Below are positions 53,943-62,865 of a stretch of DNA of 64,000 nucleotides, in pieces. Within the stretch, counting starts at the first letter, position 1. Each line of letters begins with the position of its first letter. This DNA comes from Rhodobacterales bacterium. GTDB lineage: Bacteria > Pseudomonadota > Alphaproteobacteria > Rhodobacterales > Rhodobacteraceae. Location of the stretch: the NCBI GenBank assembly GCA_026400355.1, contig JAPLPE010000043.1, positions 1 through 64,000 on the forward strand, written 5' to 3'. Under the pieces are notes generated by a model that had not been told where the DNA came from, searched no databases, and was given only the letters and a program-made list of their open reading frames with translations. Position numbers and translations under genes: made by a program.

Positions 53943-54335
53943 CATAAGCGTGCAATGACCGATCCAAACTCCCAATCACACAATATGCGTTTGCAAGGAC
54001 AACCTCAAGTGGTCGCCGCCGTTCTGGGGCTTGCCCCAATCCAGTTGAGGGTGAAGCGTCAGTTTCTATCGCAGAAGTGCGGCACGGCTGCTGGCGACGT
54101 CGGCTTTGTGGATTTCATGGAAAGCTTAATCCTCGACGAGAATGACCGCTCTCCGCCCACCACGTCTACAATGCTGCATCTGCGCGCATAAGCTGAACAA
54201 CCGAAGCGAACGGCATCGAGGTCCGCATCGCTACCCCCGCAGTTTCGTCCCAGAAACCGAGGGCGCACCACAGGCAGACCGGGAAACTGATGCTAGGTGG
54301 GAAAGATAAGCGACTGGCAAGAGCCCAAAGAAAAA

Positions 54336-54359
54336 GGGGGGCCGTTGGTTCGGCCCCCC
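54336..54359 (-). terminator. Terminator after the LysM protein gene
   Basis: GGGGGGCCG (54336-54344), loop TTGGTT, CGGCCCCCC (54351-54359): a perfect nine-base stem. On the minus strand it is followed by TTTTTCTTTGGG, a good U-tract, 23 bases beyond the LysM gene stop. Confidence 0.92.
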
Positions 54360-54382
54360 ACTGCTCTTCTGCCTTGCCTGTC

Positions 54383-55060
54383 TCAAAGTTCCGGTATGAT
54401 CAGCGTCTGTCCAACGCTCAGGTCGTCAGGGTTTGCCAACACATTCCGGTTGGCCGAAAAGATTGCATCGTCATAGATGCTGCTGCCAAAGAACTGCTCC
54501 GAGATCGACCCCAGACTGTCACCCGGCCGCACGACATAAGTCCGCGTCACGCCAACGACGACGGGGTGCGCCACAGTTTGTGACGATGGTGCCGGGAAAG
54601 TTCCGTTCCGCACACCCACCTCAACGCTCGCCAGAAGTGTGAACGTGTCCACACTCAGATCATCTGTCACCAGCACAGCCGGAACGGTCACGTCACCTTT
54701 GGCCGCCGCCTCGTTAACAAGCCTGTCAATCTCCAGATCCGGCAGACCTTCCTGCAACCCGACCAGAACGAGCGACTGCAACGGCGTCAGGGGTAGCTCG
54801 GCATCCGGTGCCTCCAGTGCCTGCACGATCCCGGCCGTCACTTCTCTCAACGTCGTGGCATCCGTCTCAAGCACTGCAGCTGTCCCACCCTCGGCCGCCA
54901 GATCTTCGGACAGGGGAGAGGTCACGTTCCGCGTCACGCCAGTCTCGCCCCCGGGGGCAGCGCCCGGCTGAAGGAAGGACCACGAACTCATCGGCGGCAT
55001 CACAATCCAAGCGCACAGCACCGCAGCCACCGCAAATATCCCAAGGATAAGCCGCTTCAT
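54383..55060 (-). CDS. LysM domain-containing envelope protein
   Basis: This 225-residue protein has an N-terminal hydrophobic anchor (about 4-24), a variable middle, and a C-terminal LysM peptidoglycan-binding domain (about 173-224, YVVRPGDSLGSISEQFFGSS to LSVGQTLIIPEL). It is likely anchored in the inner membrane and binds peptidoglycan. No catalytic domain is visible. It has its own strong terminator. Confidence 0.85.
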   Translation of the reverse strand: MKRLILGIFAVAAVLCAWIVMPPMSSWSFLQPGAAPGGETGVTRNVTSPLSEDLAAEGGTAAVLETDATTLREVTAGIVQALEAPDAELPLTPLQSLVLVGLQEGLPDLEIDRLVNEAAAKGDVTVPAVLVTDDLSVDTFTLLASVEVGVRNGTFPAPSSQTVAHPVVVGVTRTYVVRPGDSLGSISEQFFGSSIYDDAIFSANRNVLANPDDLSVGQTLIIPEL

Positions 55061-55410
55061 GCCGCCACCCCCGGCAGGGCCGTCGCACCGGTCAGGGTCG
55101 CTTCAAGGATCGCCTTGCATGCCTGCACGATCTGCACCAGTCCCTGCCACCAATCACAATATCTTGACGGCATGACAATATCACGCAGCCGCCAAATCAC
55201 TTGAGACCAGATTTAGCCCCAAGGTGATTCGTCCGTCAATCAAAGACCCGAATCACCCCCCAGATTTCTGCCCCTTTTGGCCTTTTGGCCAGCGTTTCCG
55301 CCCGAAACCTTGCGTCTGTCCACTGGCCGACGGGGGGCGCTTCCGGCTATGGTGTCGGTTGACAGGGGCCGCAGGCCCCCAACTGCCCTGTTATCGGAAA
55401 GACCTGAAAG
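55061..55410. other. Divergent intergenic region between the LysM gene and gabT
   Basis: These 350 bases contain promoters in both directions that I could not define with confidence; TTGACA at about 55360 lacks a matching -10 at normal spacing. A small hairpin GGGGCC-GCA-GGCCCC lies just after it. No coding sequence is supported. Confidence 0.45.
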
Positions 55411-56685
55411 ATGCTGAACACCGAGATCGCCGAACGCCGCAAGACCGCCATCGCCCGTGGCGTCGGGATGCAGACGCAGGTCTATGTCGAACGCGCACTC
55501 AACGCGGAAGTCTGGGATGTCGAGGGCACCCGCTACATCGACTTCGCCGCTGGCATTGCCGTGGTCAACACCGGCCATTGCCACCCCAAGGTCATGGCCG
55601 CCGTGGAAAAGCAGCTTCACGCATTCACCCACACCTGCCATCAGGTGCTTCCTTACGAAAACTACATCCGCCTCGGCGAACGCCTGAACGCGCTCGTCCC
55701 CGGCGACTATGACAAGCGCACGCTCTTCGTCACTACCGGCGCCGAAGCCGTCGAAAACGCGGTCAAGATCGCCCGCATCGCCACCGGCCGGAATGCCGTC
55801 ATCGCCTTCGGCGGTGCCTTCCACGGCCGGACCTTCATGGGCATGACGCTTACGGGCAAGGTGCAGCCCTACAAGGCGGGCTTTGGCACGATGATGCCCG
55901 ACGTCTTCCACGTCCCTTTCCCGATCGAACTTCACGGCAGCACGGTCCAGAACTCGATGGATGGCATCAGGGCCCTCTTCAAGGCCGACCTCGACCCCGC
56001 CCGCGTCGCCGCGATCATCCTTGAACCCGTGCAGGGCGAAGGCGGCTTCTACGTTGCCCCTGCCGAACTGATGCGCGGCCTTCGCAAGATGTGTGATGAA
56101 ATCGGCGCGGTCCTGATTGCGGACGAGGTGCAGACCGGCTTTGCCCGCACCGGCAAGCTCTTTGCGATGGAACATTACGACGTCTTCCCCGACCTCACCT
56201 GCATGGCCAAGGGCCTCGCGGGCGGCCTCCCCCTTGCCGCTGTCTCCGGCAGGGCCAGCATCATGGACGCCGCCAACCCTGGCGGCCTTGGCGGCACTTA
56301 TGGCGGCAACCCGCTCGGCATCGCGGCCGCCAATGCCGTCCTTGACGTGATCGAGGAAGAGGGCCTCTGTGCGCGTGCCAACACCCTTGGCTCCCGCCTC
56401 CGCCAGCGCCTCGAAGGCCTGCGTCAGGACATCCCCCAGATTGCCGACATCCGCGGCCCCGGCTTCATGGTCGCCGTCGAATTCAACGTCCCCGGTGGCC
56501 ACGAACCCGACGCCGACTTCACCAACCGCGTGAAATCCGAGGCGCTCAAGCGCAACCTCGTCCTCCTTACCTGCGGCGTCTACGGCAACGTGATCCGGTT
56601 CCTTGCGCCAATTACTATCCAGGACGAAGTCTTCGCCGAGGCGATGGATATTCTCGAAGCCTCACTCCACGCCGCCAAGAGCTGA
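55411..56685 (+). CDS. gabT: 4-aminobutyrate--2-oxoglutarate aminotransferase
   Basis: This 424-residue class-III aminotransferase has FAAGIAVVNTGHCHPKV, TTGAEAVENAVKIAR, EPVQGEGGF, LIADEVQTGFARTG, and the PLP lysine in CMAKGLAGGLPL, all fitting GabT. It converts GABA to succinate semialdehyde. No succinate-semialdehyde dehydrogenase gene is adjacent. Related omega-aminotransferases cannot be fully excluded. Confidence 0.88.
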   Translation: MLNTEIAERRKTAIARGVGMQTQVYVERALNAEVWDVEGTRYIDFAAGIAVVNTGHCHPKVMAAVEKQLHAFTHTCHQVLPYENYIRLGERLNALVPGDYDKRTLFVTTGAEAVENAVKIARIATGRNAVIAFGGAFHGRTFMGMTLTGKVQPYKAGFGTMMPDVFHVPFPIELHGSTVQNSMDGIRALFKADLDPARVAAIILEPVQGEGGFYVAPAELMRGLRKMCDEIGAVLIADEVQTGFARTGKLFAMEHYDVFPDLTCMAKGLAGGLPLAAVSGRASIMDAANPGGLGGTYGGNPLGIAAANAVLDVIEEEGLCARANTLGSRLRQRLEGLRQDIPQIADIRGPGFMVAVEFNVPGGHEPDADFTNRVKSEALKRNLVLLTCGVYGNVIRFLAPITIQDEVFAEAMDILEASLHAAKS

Positions 56686-56706
56686 TCACCGCCCGCATCA
56701 CCCGCG

Positions 56707-56728
56707 CAAGAACCCTTCAGGGTTCTTG
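56707..56728. terminator. Hairpin after gabT (possible terminator)
   Basis: CAAGAACCCT (56707-56716), TC, AGGGTTCTTG (56719-56728): a perfect ten-base stem 22 bases after the gabT stop, with a second imperfect hairpin just after it. No T-tract is present, so it may be a weak or bidirectional signal between convergent genes. Confidence 0.6.
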
Positions 56729-56756
56729 CCAAGATCCTTCCAAGGATTCTGGCCCT

Positions 56757-57302
56757 TCACCCCAGTTCGTCGTCCCAAGGCAGTTCCAGCCGGCTCATCA
56801 GCTTCGGCCCAGCACAATCGGTGCTGTAGGGCGCCTCGTTCTGCGCAAGGAACGGCGTCGGCGGCGGCATCCCCGACGGCTCGACCCAGACCCCGTTCAC
56901 ACAGAAATCCTGCGCATAGTTCCCCGCATTGAACCCGAATCCAGGATTGCCGCAGTCCTCGGCCGTCCCGTCTGCATTCCACCCCTGATCAATGATGCCC
57001 GGCACCTCGCCATTCGTCGGAAACCGCATCTCCGAAGGGATATACCGCAGATACCACGTCGTCGTCGGCGTCTTGTCCGCCAGATCCCAGGTGCCCAGCA
57101 GGTTCCCGTCCAGATACCCTGCGATCTTGAACCGCGTGACATCCGCCTCAGTCACCATCGGCGCGTCCTGCAACGCATCCGGGAACTCCATCGTCCCCGT
57201 CATCGTGTACCCGTTATTCCCCACCCAGCAGAGATAGACCAGCGCCGCCTGCGACTGGCTGGCGGACAGGATCATCGAAACGGCCAGAACCCCACGCATC
57301 AT
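56757..57302 (-). CDS. Exported protein of unknown function
   Basis: This 181-residue protein has a signal peptide (about 1-19, ending SQA) and a mature domain with LCWVGNNGYTMTGTMEFPD and several cysteines (EDCGNPGFGF, DFCVNGVWV, STDCAGP) that could form disulfides. I recognise no family. It overlaps folC by four bases and is the last gene of the accD-folC transcript. Confidence 0.72.
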   Translation of the reverse strand: MMRGVLAVSMILSASQSQAALVYLCWVGNNGYTMTGTMEFPDALQDAPMVTEADVTRFKIAGYLDGNLLGTWDLADKTPTTTWYLRYIPSEMRFPTNGEVPGIIDQGWNADGTAEDCGNPGFGFNAGNYAQDFCVNGVWVEPSGMPPPTPFLAQNEAPYSTDCAGPKLMSRLELPWDDELG

Positions 57303-58573
57303 CCGTTTTCCCTCAACACGTGCCCGGCCAGATACAACGATCCGCAGATCAGGATACGCGCCCCCGGATCGCGCGCCACAATCTCTACAATCGCCCCGTC
57401 CAGAGACTTTGCCGTCGCCGCAGGCAACCCCGCCTCCGCCGCAAACCGCGCCGTCTCCTCGGCCGGGATCGTATTCTTCTCCCCCGGAATCGACAGCGCC
57501 GTCAGCGATTGCGCCACCGTGCCCAAGGGTCGCATGAACCCCCCAATGTCCTTGGTGTTCAGCATCCCGCAGATCAGATGGGTGGGCCGCTCCGGCATCC
57601 CCCGCAGCGTCTCGGCCAGCACGACCCCCGCTGCCGGATTATGCCCGCCGTCCAGCCACAACTCCGCCGGCCGCGCCAGATCGGCCAGCCGCCCCGTGGA
57701 CAGCCGCTGCATCCGCGCAGGCCACTCGGCCTTCGTCACTGCCGCCTCGCAGGCCGCTTCATTCCGCCCCAACGCCCGCAGCGCCGCGATTGCCGTCCCC
57801 GCATTCACAATCTGATGCGGCCCGATCAGCCGTGGCAACGGCAGGTCCAGCAACCCGTCCTCATCCTGAAACACCAGCCGTCCGCGTTCCGCCGAGACAT
57901 GCCAATGCTGCCCGGCGGCAATCAGCGGCGCCCCGACCCGGGCTGCCACCCGCTCGATCACCTCCAGCGCCTCTTCATGCTGCGGGGCAACCACGCAGGG
58001 CACCCCCCGCTTCATGATCCCTGCCTTCTCCCCGGCGATCAGTCCTATCGTGTCCCCCAGAAACGCCTGATGGTCCAGATCGACCGGCGTGATAACTGTC
58101 AGCGCAGGCTTGTCCACCACATTCGTCGCATCAAGCCGCCCGCCAAGCCCAACCTCCAGCAGGGTCCAGTCCGCCTTCGTCCCGGCAAAGGCCTGGAACG
58201 CCGCACAGGTCGTGATCTCGAAATATGTGATCGAATCCGGCCCGTTCGCCCGGTAACACCGGTCCAGCACCTCGGTCAGTTGCGCCTCTGAGATCAGTTC
58301 ACCCGCCAGCCGGATCCGCTCGTGAAACCGCGCCAGATGCGGCGAGGTATAGACATGGCAAACATCCCCACCCGCCTCAAGGCCCGCGCGGATCATTGCC
58401 ACCGTCGAACCCTTGCCGTTCGTCCCGGCCACATGCACGACGGGTGGAAGCTTCCGCTCCGGATGATCCAGCACGGCCAAGAGTCGTTGCACCCGGTCCA
58501 GCGTCAGGTCGATCACCTTCGGATGCAGCGTCATCATCCTCTCAAGGATGACATCCGACCCCACGCTGCTCAT
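57299..58573 (-). CDS. folC: Bifunctional folylpolyglutamate synthase/dihydrofolate synthase
   Basis: This 424-residue ligase has the P-loop [14 protein letters not shown] near residue 50, [12 protein letters not shown] and [15 protein letters not shown], diagnostic of FolC. It glutamylates folates and makes dihydrofolate. Overlap with accD is four bases (ATGA). The pair accD-folC is a standard arrangement. Confidence 0.94.
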   Translation of the reverse strand: MSSVGSDVILERMMTLHPKVIDLTLDRVQRLLAVLDHPERKLPPVVHVAGTNGKGSTVAMIRAGLEAGGDVCHVYTSPHLARFHERIRLAGELISEAQLTEVLDRCYRANGPDSITYFEITTCAAFQAFAGTKADWTLLEVGLGGRLDATNVVDKPALTVITPVDLDHQAFLGDTIGLIAGEKAGIMKRGVPCVVAPQHEEALEVIERVAARVGAPLIAAGQHWHVSAERGRLVFQDEDGLLDLPLPRLIGPHQIVNAGTAIAALRALGRNEAACEAAVTKAEWPARMQRLSTGRLADLARPAELWLDGGHNPAAGVVLAETLRGMPERPTHLICGMLNTKDIGGFMRPLGTVAQSLTALSIPGEKNTIPAEETARFAAEAGLPAATAKSLDGAIVEIVARDPGARILICGSLYLAGHVLRENG

Positions 58574-59526
58574 TTCTTTGCGGCGGGCGCGGCCGCCTTG
58601 CCTGCCGGCTTCTCGGCCGGGGCCACAGCTTCTGCCGCCTTCGGTGCAGGTGGCGGCAGGTCCCCCTTCACCGCCGGCGTCTGCCGCATCAGCATCCGCA
58701 CGATGGTGACCAGCTCGTCCTTTATCTTGCCGCGCGGTGTCACCCGGTCCAGCATGCCGTGATCCAGCAGATACTCCGCCCGCTGGAACCCCTCGGGCAG
58801 CTTCTCGCGGATCGTCTGCTCGATCACGCGGGGTCCCGCGAAACAGATCAGTGCATTGGGCTCTGCAATCTGCACATCCCCCAGCATCGCATAGGACGCC
58901 GTGACCCCGCCCGTCGTCGGATGCGTCAGCACCACGATGTAGGGCAGCCCCGCTTCCTTCAGCATCTGCACCGCCACTGTGGTGCGCGGCATTTGCATCA
59001 GCGACAGGATCCCCTCCTGCATCCGCGCGCCCCCGGCAGCGGAAAACAGCGCCAGCGGCCGCTTCAGCGCAACGGCCCGTTCGGCTGCGGCAATGATCGC
59101 GTTGCCGACATACATCCCCATCGACCCGGCCATGAAACCGAAATCCTGTGCGGCCACCACCATCGGCGTCCGTCCGACCTCACCCTCGGCGACCAGCATC
59201 GCTTCCTTCTCGCCAACCGTCTTCCTGGCCTCCTTCAGCCGGTCGACATATTTCTTCTGATCCCGGAACTGCAAAGGATCCGCAATCGGTTCGGGCACCT
59301 TTACCTCGACAAAGACACCCCCGTCGAACAGTGCCTTGAACCGCTCCCGCGGGGTGATCGCCATGTGATGCCCGCAGTTGGTGCAGACATGCAGATTGTC
59401 CGACAGTTCGCGGTGAAACAGCATCGTCCCGCACTCGTCGCACTTCGTCCACAGGTTCTCGGGCACCTCGCGGCGCGAAAAGATCGAGTTGATCCGCGGA
59501 CGGACGTAATTGGAAATCCAGTTCAT
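58570..59526 (-). CDS. accD: Acetyl-CoA carboxylase carboxyltransferase subunit beta
   Basis: This 318-residue protein has an N-terminal zinc ribbon (C28-x2-C31 in KCDECGT and C47-x2-C50 in CTNCGH) and the carboxyltransferase body with [15 protein letters not shown] and [14 protein letters not shown]. It transfers carboxyl from biotin to acetyl-CoA in fatty acid synthesis. ATG at 59526 gives the usual [10 protein letters not shown] start. An alanine/lysine-rich tail of about 25 residues follows the domain. Confidence 0.95.
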   Translation of the reverse strand: MNWISNYVRPRINSIFSRREVPENLWTKCDECGTMLFHRELSDNLHVCTNCGHHMAITPRERFKALFDGGVFVEVKVPEPIADPLQFRDQKKYVDRLKEARKTVGEKEAMLVAEGEVGRTPMVVAAQDFGFMAGSMGMYVGNAIIAAAERAVALKRPLALFSAAGGARMQEGILSLMQMPRTTVAVQMLKEAGLPYIVVLTHPTTGGVTASYAMLGDVQIAEPNALICFAGPRVIEQTIREKLPEGFQRAEYLLDHGMLDRVTPRGKIKDELVTIVRMLMRQTPAVKGDLPPPAPKAAEAVAPAEKPAGKAAAPAAKK

Positions 59527-59710
59527 GCGCTGCCCTGCCGTTGCTGATCGGGAAATAGTCCCGCTCCCCCTGAAATGCAATCACCACAGGCAGACCTCAC
59601 CCTCCGGCAACGCCGCCACGCCCCCTCCCGGCTTGCGCCTCACTCGGGCCACATTGCCCGGCGAACCTGTCCGAATGATGAAAGGCGAACCCATCCTGAC
59701 AGGCGCGGAC

Positions 59711-60574
59711 ATGACTGACATTGCCGACATGCACCAACAGGTCGAACTCCGCTTTCGCCGCAACATGTTGGCCGCCGGTCGGAATCCGGCCGCCCCGCGC
59801 GCCTGGCTAAGCTTCATTGCGGGCACCGGCCTCACCGCCTGGGCCTTCTCGGCCCTCTTCGGCGCGGCGGGCCCCGTGTTCCTCTATCTGCCCGCCGTCA
59901 TCGCCGGATTGTTCTGCTACTCGGTCCACCGCTCCGCCTTGATCGAACCCCAGCGCGCCAAGGCCCTGACCGACGTCCTCTCGCTCCACATCGCCCAGCA
60001 TCGCGCCACGCTGACCCGCAACCTCGCCCGCGCTGTCCGCCGCAACGACTTCGGCACCGTCACCTCGGACAAACGCCTCGCCGTGGTGATCGAGTTTCTG
60101 GACGCCATTCACGCCCCCGCAACCCTCATCACGCCCGAAGATGCGCTGCCCCTGATCGAAACGACACTGGGTTCCCTCCGCGACGCCGACATCACCCGGA
60201 ACGCCGATCTCGACATGGTCCCCGCAGACGCGAAACAGTTCGAATACTGGGTCGCAGATCACCTGACCCGCGCCGGCTGGGCAACCCGCGTCACGAGCGC
60301 TTCCGCCGATCAAGGCATCGACGTGATCGCCCAAAAGGATGCCATCCGCATCGGCATCCAGTGCAAGCTCTACTCTACCCCGGTTGGGAACAAGGCCGTG
60401 CAAGAGGCGATCGCCGGCAGCGGCTACTACGGCCTTGACGTGGTCGCCGTCCTCTCGAACGCGCCCTTCACGAAAAGCGCAATCGACCTCTCCCACGCCA
60501 CCGGAGTCGTCCTGATGAGCAACCACGACCTCGCCGACCCCGACCGCAAACTCCTCCCCCACAGCGCCGCCTGA
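59711..60574 (+). CDS. Membrane-anchored Mrr-type restriction endonuclease-like protein
   Basis: This 287-residue protein has one or two hydrophobic segments (about 33-72), a linker, and a C-terminal Mrr_cat-type PD-(D/E)xK domain (about 170-280) with E178, D204 in ADQGIDVIAQ and QCK (217-219). Such domains cut DNA, often modified DNA. No methylase or other defence gene is adjacent. ATG at 59711 is chosen by position; upstream ATGs at 59674 and 59677 are possible. A role in DNA maintenance rather than restriction is equally possible. Confidence 0.78.
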   Translation: MTDIADMHQQVELRFRRNMLAAGRNPAAPRAWLSFIAGTGLTAWAFSALFGAAGPVFLYLPAVIAGLFCYSVHRSALIEPQRAKALTDVLSLHIAQHRATLTRNLARAVRRNDFGTVTSDKRLAVVIEFLDAIHAPATLITPEDALPLIETTLGSLRDADITRNADLDMVPADAKQFEYWVADHLTRAGWATRVTSASADQGIDVIAQKDAIRIGIQCKLYSTPVGNKAVQEAIAGSGYYGLDVVAVLSNAPFTKSAIDLSHATGVVLMSNHDLADPDRKLLPHSAA

Positions 60575-60640
60575 CTCCCGTCCTGCGACCCGCAATCGCA
60601 CCAGATCCTGTCCTTCCGGTCCCCTGCTTCGACGGGTCCC

Positions 60641-60689
60641 AAATATCCCCGGGGGGGGGGTCGCCGGAGGCGACGGGGGCAGAGCCCCC
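60641..60689. repeat. AAATATCC-type intergenic element with two hairpins
   Basis: AAATATCCCC followed by ten G, then hairpin GTCGCC-GGA-GGCGAC (60660-60674) and hairpin GGGGGC-AGA-GCCCCC (60675-60689). The order and spacing match the element at 6541-6590, while the stem sequences differ with compensating changes. Confidence 0.7.
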
Positions 60690-60809
60690 TCCACCGCCGG
60701 ACGGCAAATGCTCACCGCCCTCACTCTTTACCGGTTCTTCACTGCATTGGGCCAGTCTCAGATGTCCCCGCAGCCAGAGATGACCAATCCCCTAACGCAC
60801 CGCCCGAAA

Positions 60810-60864
60810 AACACCGACGCAATACCGACGTAATACCGACGCGATACCGATCCGATACTGACAC
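60810..60864. repeat. 11-bp direct repeat array, locus B (five units)
   Basis: Five contiguous 11-base units occur: AACACCGACGC, AATACCGACGT, AATACCGACGC, GATACCGATCC and GATACTGACAC, the last two diverged. The unit and orientation match locus A at 16192-16235. It lies 164 bases before the Nudix start and is followed by AT-rich DNA. Confidence 0.85.
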
Positions 60865-61027
60865 CAGAAAGATGCCCCAAAAATCCAAAATAGCGTAACA
60901 ATATCAATTAACTAAATCATTTCTTGAGTGAGGTCACACGCCGCGTGGACGAGCACCCCCCACATTTTCCCCATAACAATCCTCACCCCCCGATGGCATA
61001 ATCACACCAACACCACCCGGAACCGCC

Positions 61028-61450
61028 ATGCCCGAAGATTTCCACGGCGCCAAAGCCGCCATCCTCATCGGCGATGACCTCCTCGTCACCCTTCGTGACG
61101 ACCGCCCCGACATCCCCTATCCCAACCTCTGGGATCTCCCCGGCGGCGGCCGCGAAGGCAACGAGACCCCCGAACAAACCGTCCTCCGTGAGATCTGCGA
61201 AGAGGTCGGCCTCACCATCCCGGAACACAACATCATCTGGCGCCGCGCCTTCCCCTCCCACACAGGCGAACACGATCCCGGCTGGTTCTTCGTCATTCGC
61301 CTCCCCGCCACCGCCGCCGCCGATATCGTCTTCGGCGACGAAGGTCAGGGCTGGCGCCTGATTGCGCTGGACGCCTACCTAAGTCAGACCGACGCCATCC
61401 CCTTCCTGCAGCACCGCCTGCGGATCTGGCTTACCGAAAACCCATCATAA
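61028..61450 (+). CDS. Nudix hydrolase
   Basis: This 140-residue protein has a full Nudix box from G40 to L62 (G-x5-E46-x7-R54-E55-x2-E58-E59-x-G61). Nudix enzymes hydrolyse nucleoside diphosphates linked to another group, with Mg2+. The substrate is unknown. The gene is preceded by the 11-bp repeat region and followed after 38 bases by the SPFH gene. Confidence 0.9.
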   Translation: MPEDFHGAKAAILIGDDLLVTLRDDRPDIPYPNLWDLPGGGREGNETPEQTVLREICEEVGLTIPEHNIIWRRAFPSHTGEHDPGWFFVIRLPATAAADIVFGDEGQGWRLIALDAYLSQTDAIPFLQHRLRIWLTENPS

Positions 61451-61487
61451 TTGCGTATCCCCTTCGCAGCCCCCATATTCTGCGGAC

Positions 61488-62402
61488 ATGATGAAAGAGA
61501 TTGGCAAAATGAACATTGAAAACCAGCTGGCCGGCTTCGTCGGCGCGAACATCTTCCTGATTCTACTGGCGATCTTCATCATCCTTTGCATCGCCAAAGG
61601 CGTGCGGATCGTGCCCCAGTCCGACAAATACGTCGTCGAACGTTTCGGCCGGCTCCGCGCCGTTCTCGGGCCTGGCATCAACTTCATCATCCCCTTCCTC
61701 GACCGCGTGGCCCACAAGGTTTCCATCTTCGAACGCCAGCTTCCCACGGCGCATCAGGATGCGATCACCACCGACAACGTGCTGGTTAAGGTTGAAACCT
61801 CGGTCTTCTACCGCATCACCGAACCAGAAAAGACAGTCTACCGAATCCGCGATGTCGATGCCGCCATCGCCACCACCGTGGCCGGCATCGTCCGGTCCGA
61901 AATCGGCAAGATGGAACTCGACCACCTCCAATCCAACCGGGCCGAAGTTGCAACCAACGTCCGTGAACAGGTCCGCCTTCTTGTCGATGACTGGGGCATC
62001 GAAGTGACCCGGGCCGAAATCCTTGACGTCAATCTCGACGACGCGACCCGCACGGCCATGCTGCAGCAACTCAACGCCGAACGCGCCCGCCGCGCCCAGG
62101 TGACCGAGGCCGAAGGCAAGAAACGCGCTGTCGAACTCAACGCCGACGCCGAGCTTTATGCCGCCGAGCAAGAGGGCAAGGCACGCCGCATCCTGGCTGA
62201 CGCCGAAGCCTATGCGACCACCACCATCGCCGGTGCCATACGTGAAAACGGGCTCGAGGCGGCCCAGTATCAGGTCGCCCTGAAGCAGGTCGAAGCGCTT
62301 AACAAACTGGGCGGTGCGGCGGGTTCGCAGACCATCCTCTTGCCGGCAAGCGCGATGGACGCTTTCGGCGAAGCATTCAAGATGCTCAAGGGAAAACAGT
62401 GA
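61488..62402 (+). CDS. SPFH/stomatin-like membrane protein (QmcA type)
   Basis: This 304-residue protein has an N-terminal transmembrane segment (about 17-38), the stomatin/SPFH domain (about 42-215, with PQSDKYVVERFGRL and GIEVTRAEILDVNL) and a C-terminal coiled region. Such proteins form membrane cages that interact with proteases like FtsH. It shares one base with an NfeD gene, its usual partner. ATG at 61509 is an alternative start. Confidence 0.9.
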   Translation: MMKEIGKMNIENQLAGFVGANIFLILLAIFIILCIAKGVRIVPQSDKYVVERFGRLRAVLGPGINFIIPFLDRVAHKVSIFERQLPTAHQDAITTDNVLVKVETSVFYRITEPEKTVYRIRDVDAAIATTVAGIVRSEIGKMELDHLQSNRAEVATNVREQVRLLVDDWGIEVTRAEILDVNLDDATRTAMLQQLNAERARRAQVTEAEGKKRAVELNADAELYAAEQEGKARRILADAEAYATTTIAGAIRENGLEAAQYQVALKQVEALNKLGGAAGSQTILLPASAMDAFGEAFKMLKGKQ

Positions 62403-62680
62403 TGTCCCATCTCTGGACTGAATGGTGGGCCTGGCTCTCTGCTGCAATGGTCCTCGCCATACTTGAAGTCGTGATCCCCGCCTTCGTCTTTCTCGGCTTC
62501 GCCCTTGGGGCGGCTGCCGTGGGGCTTCTGCTCTGGACCGGGTTCCTGCAGGTAACCCCTGCAGTGTCGCTGGTCATCTTCTCTGTCATGTCCCTGATCG
62601 CCTACGCCGCCCTGCGCGCCGTCTTTGGCCGCCACAAAGACCAGGTCAAACACATCGACCACGACATCAACGAAAACTGA
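62402..62680 (+). CDS. NfeD-like small membrane protein
   Basis: This 92-residue protein has two or three hydrophobic segments (about 8-72) with GGAAVGLLL-like glycine-rich packing, fitting the short NfeD family but without the C-terminal OB-fold domain. It overlaps the stomatin stop (TGATG), the common operon arrangement. It is likely to aid stomatin assembly in the inner membrane. Confidence 0.85.
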   Translation: MSHLWTEWWAWLSAAMVLAILEVVIPAFVFLGFALGAAAVGLLLWTGFLQVTPAVSLVIFSVMSLIAYAALRAVFGRHKDQVKHIDHDINEN

Positions 62681-62811
62681 GATTTCGGCCAATGGCGGCC
62701 TAAACCCCGCCATACCGAAACGTCAGCATGGGGCCGGGAACACCCCGCCACCCCCTTCCCCGCCTCAGCCAGGTCGCCGTTGAGCGTGGACGAGCACGCG
62801 CCCCAAACGAA

Positions 62812-62843
62812 GATGGCGGCCGCCCATCCGGACGACCGCCACC
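62812..62843 (-). terminator. Probable terminator after clpB
   Basis: GATGGCGGCCG (62812-62822) and CGACCGCCACC (62833-62843) form an eleven-base stem with two G-U pairs in the minus-strand transcript, followed by TTCGTTT. It lies 23 bases after the clpB stop codon. Confidence 0.6.
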
Positions 62844-62865
62844 CTTCTTCAGAACACAGCTCTGC

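Larger units (their letters stand above)
53902..54382. other. Intergenic region upstream of yqiJ
   Basis: This region holds the yqiJ leader hairpin (53922-53942) and, at its far end, the terminator of the LysM gene (54336-54359). In 53945-54330 I see no gene I can support: the short open frames there lack ribosome-binding sites and similarity. It is of moderate G+C and may be decayed sequence. Confidence 0.5.
60575..61027. other. Intergenic region before the Nudix gene, rich in repeats
   Basis: This 453-base stretch holds the AAATATCC-type hairpin element (60641-60689, including a run of ten G at 60651-60660), the 11-bp repeat array (60810-60864) and a markedly AT-rich segment (about 60880-60935). 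No coding sequence is supported. Confidence 0.6.

Noticed and set aside
53945-54300. Small open frames upstream of yqiJ
   Set aside because: They lack start signals and any resemblance to known proteins.
60651-60660. The ten-G run as a phase-variation switch
   Set aside because: It lies in an intergenic hairpin element, not in a reading frame or between promoter boxes I can identify.
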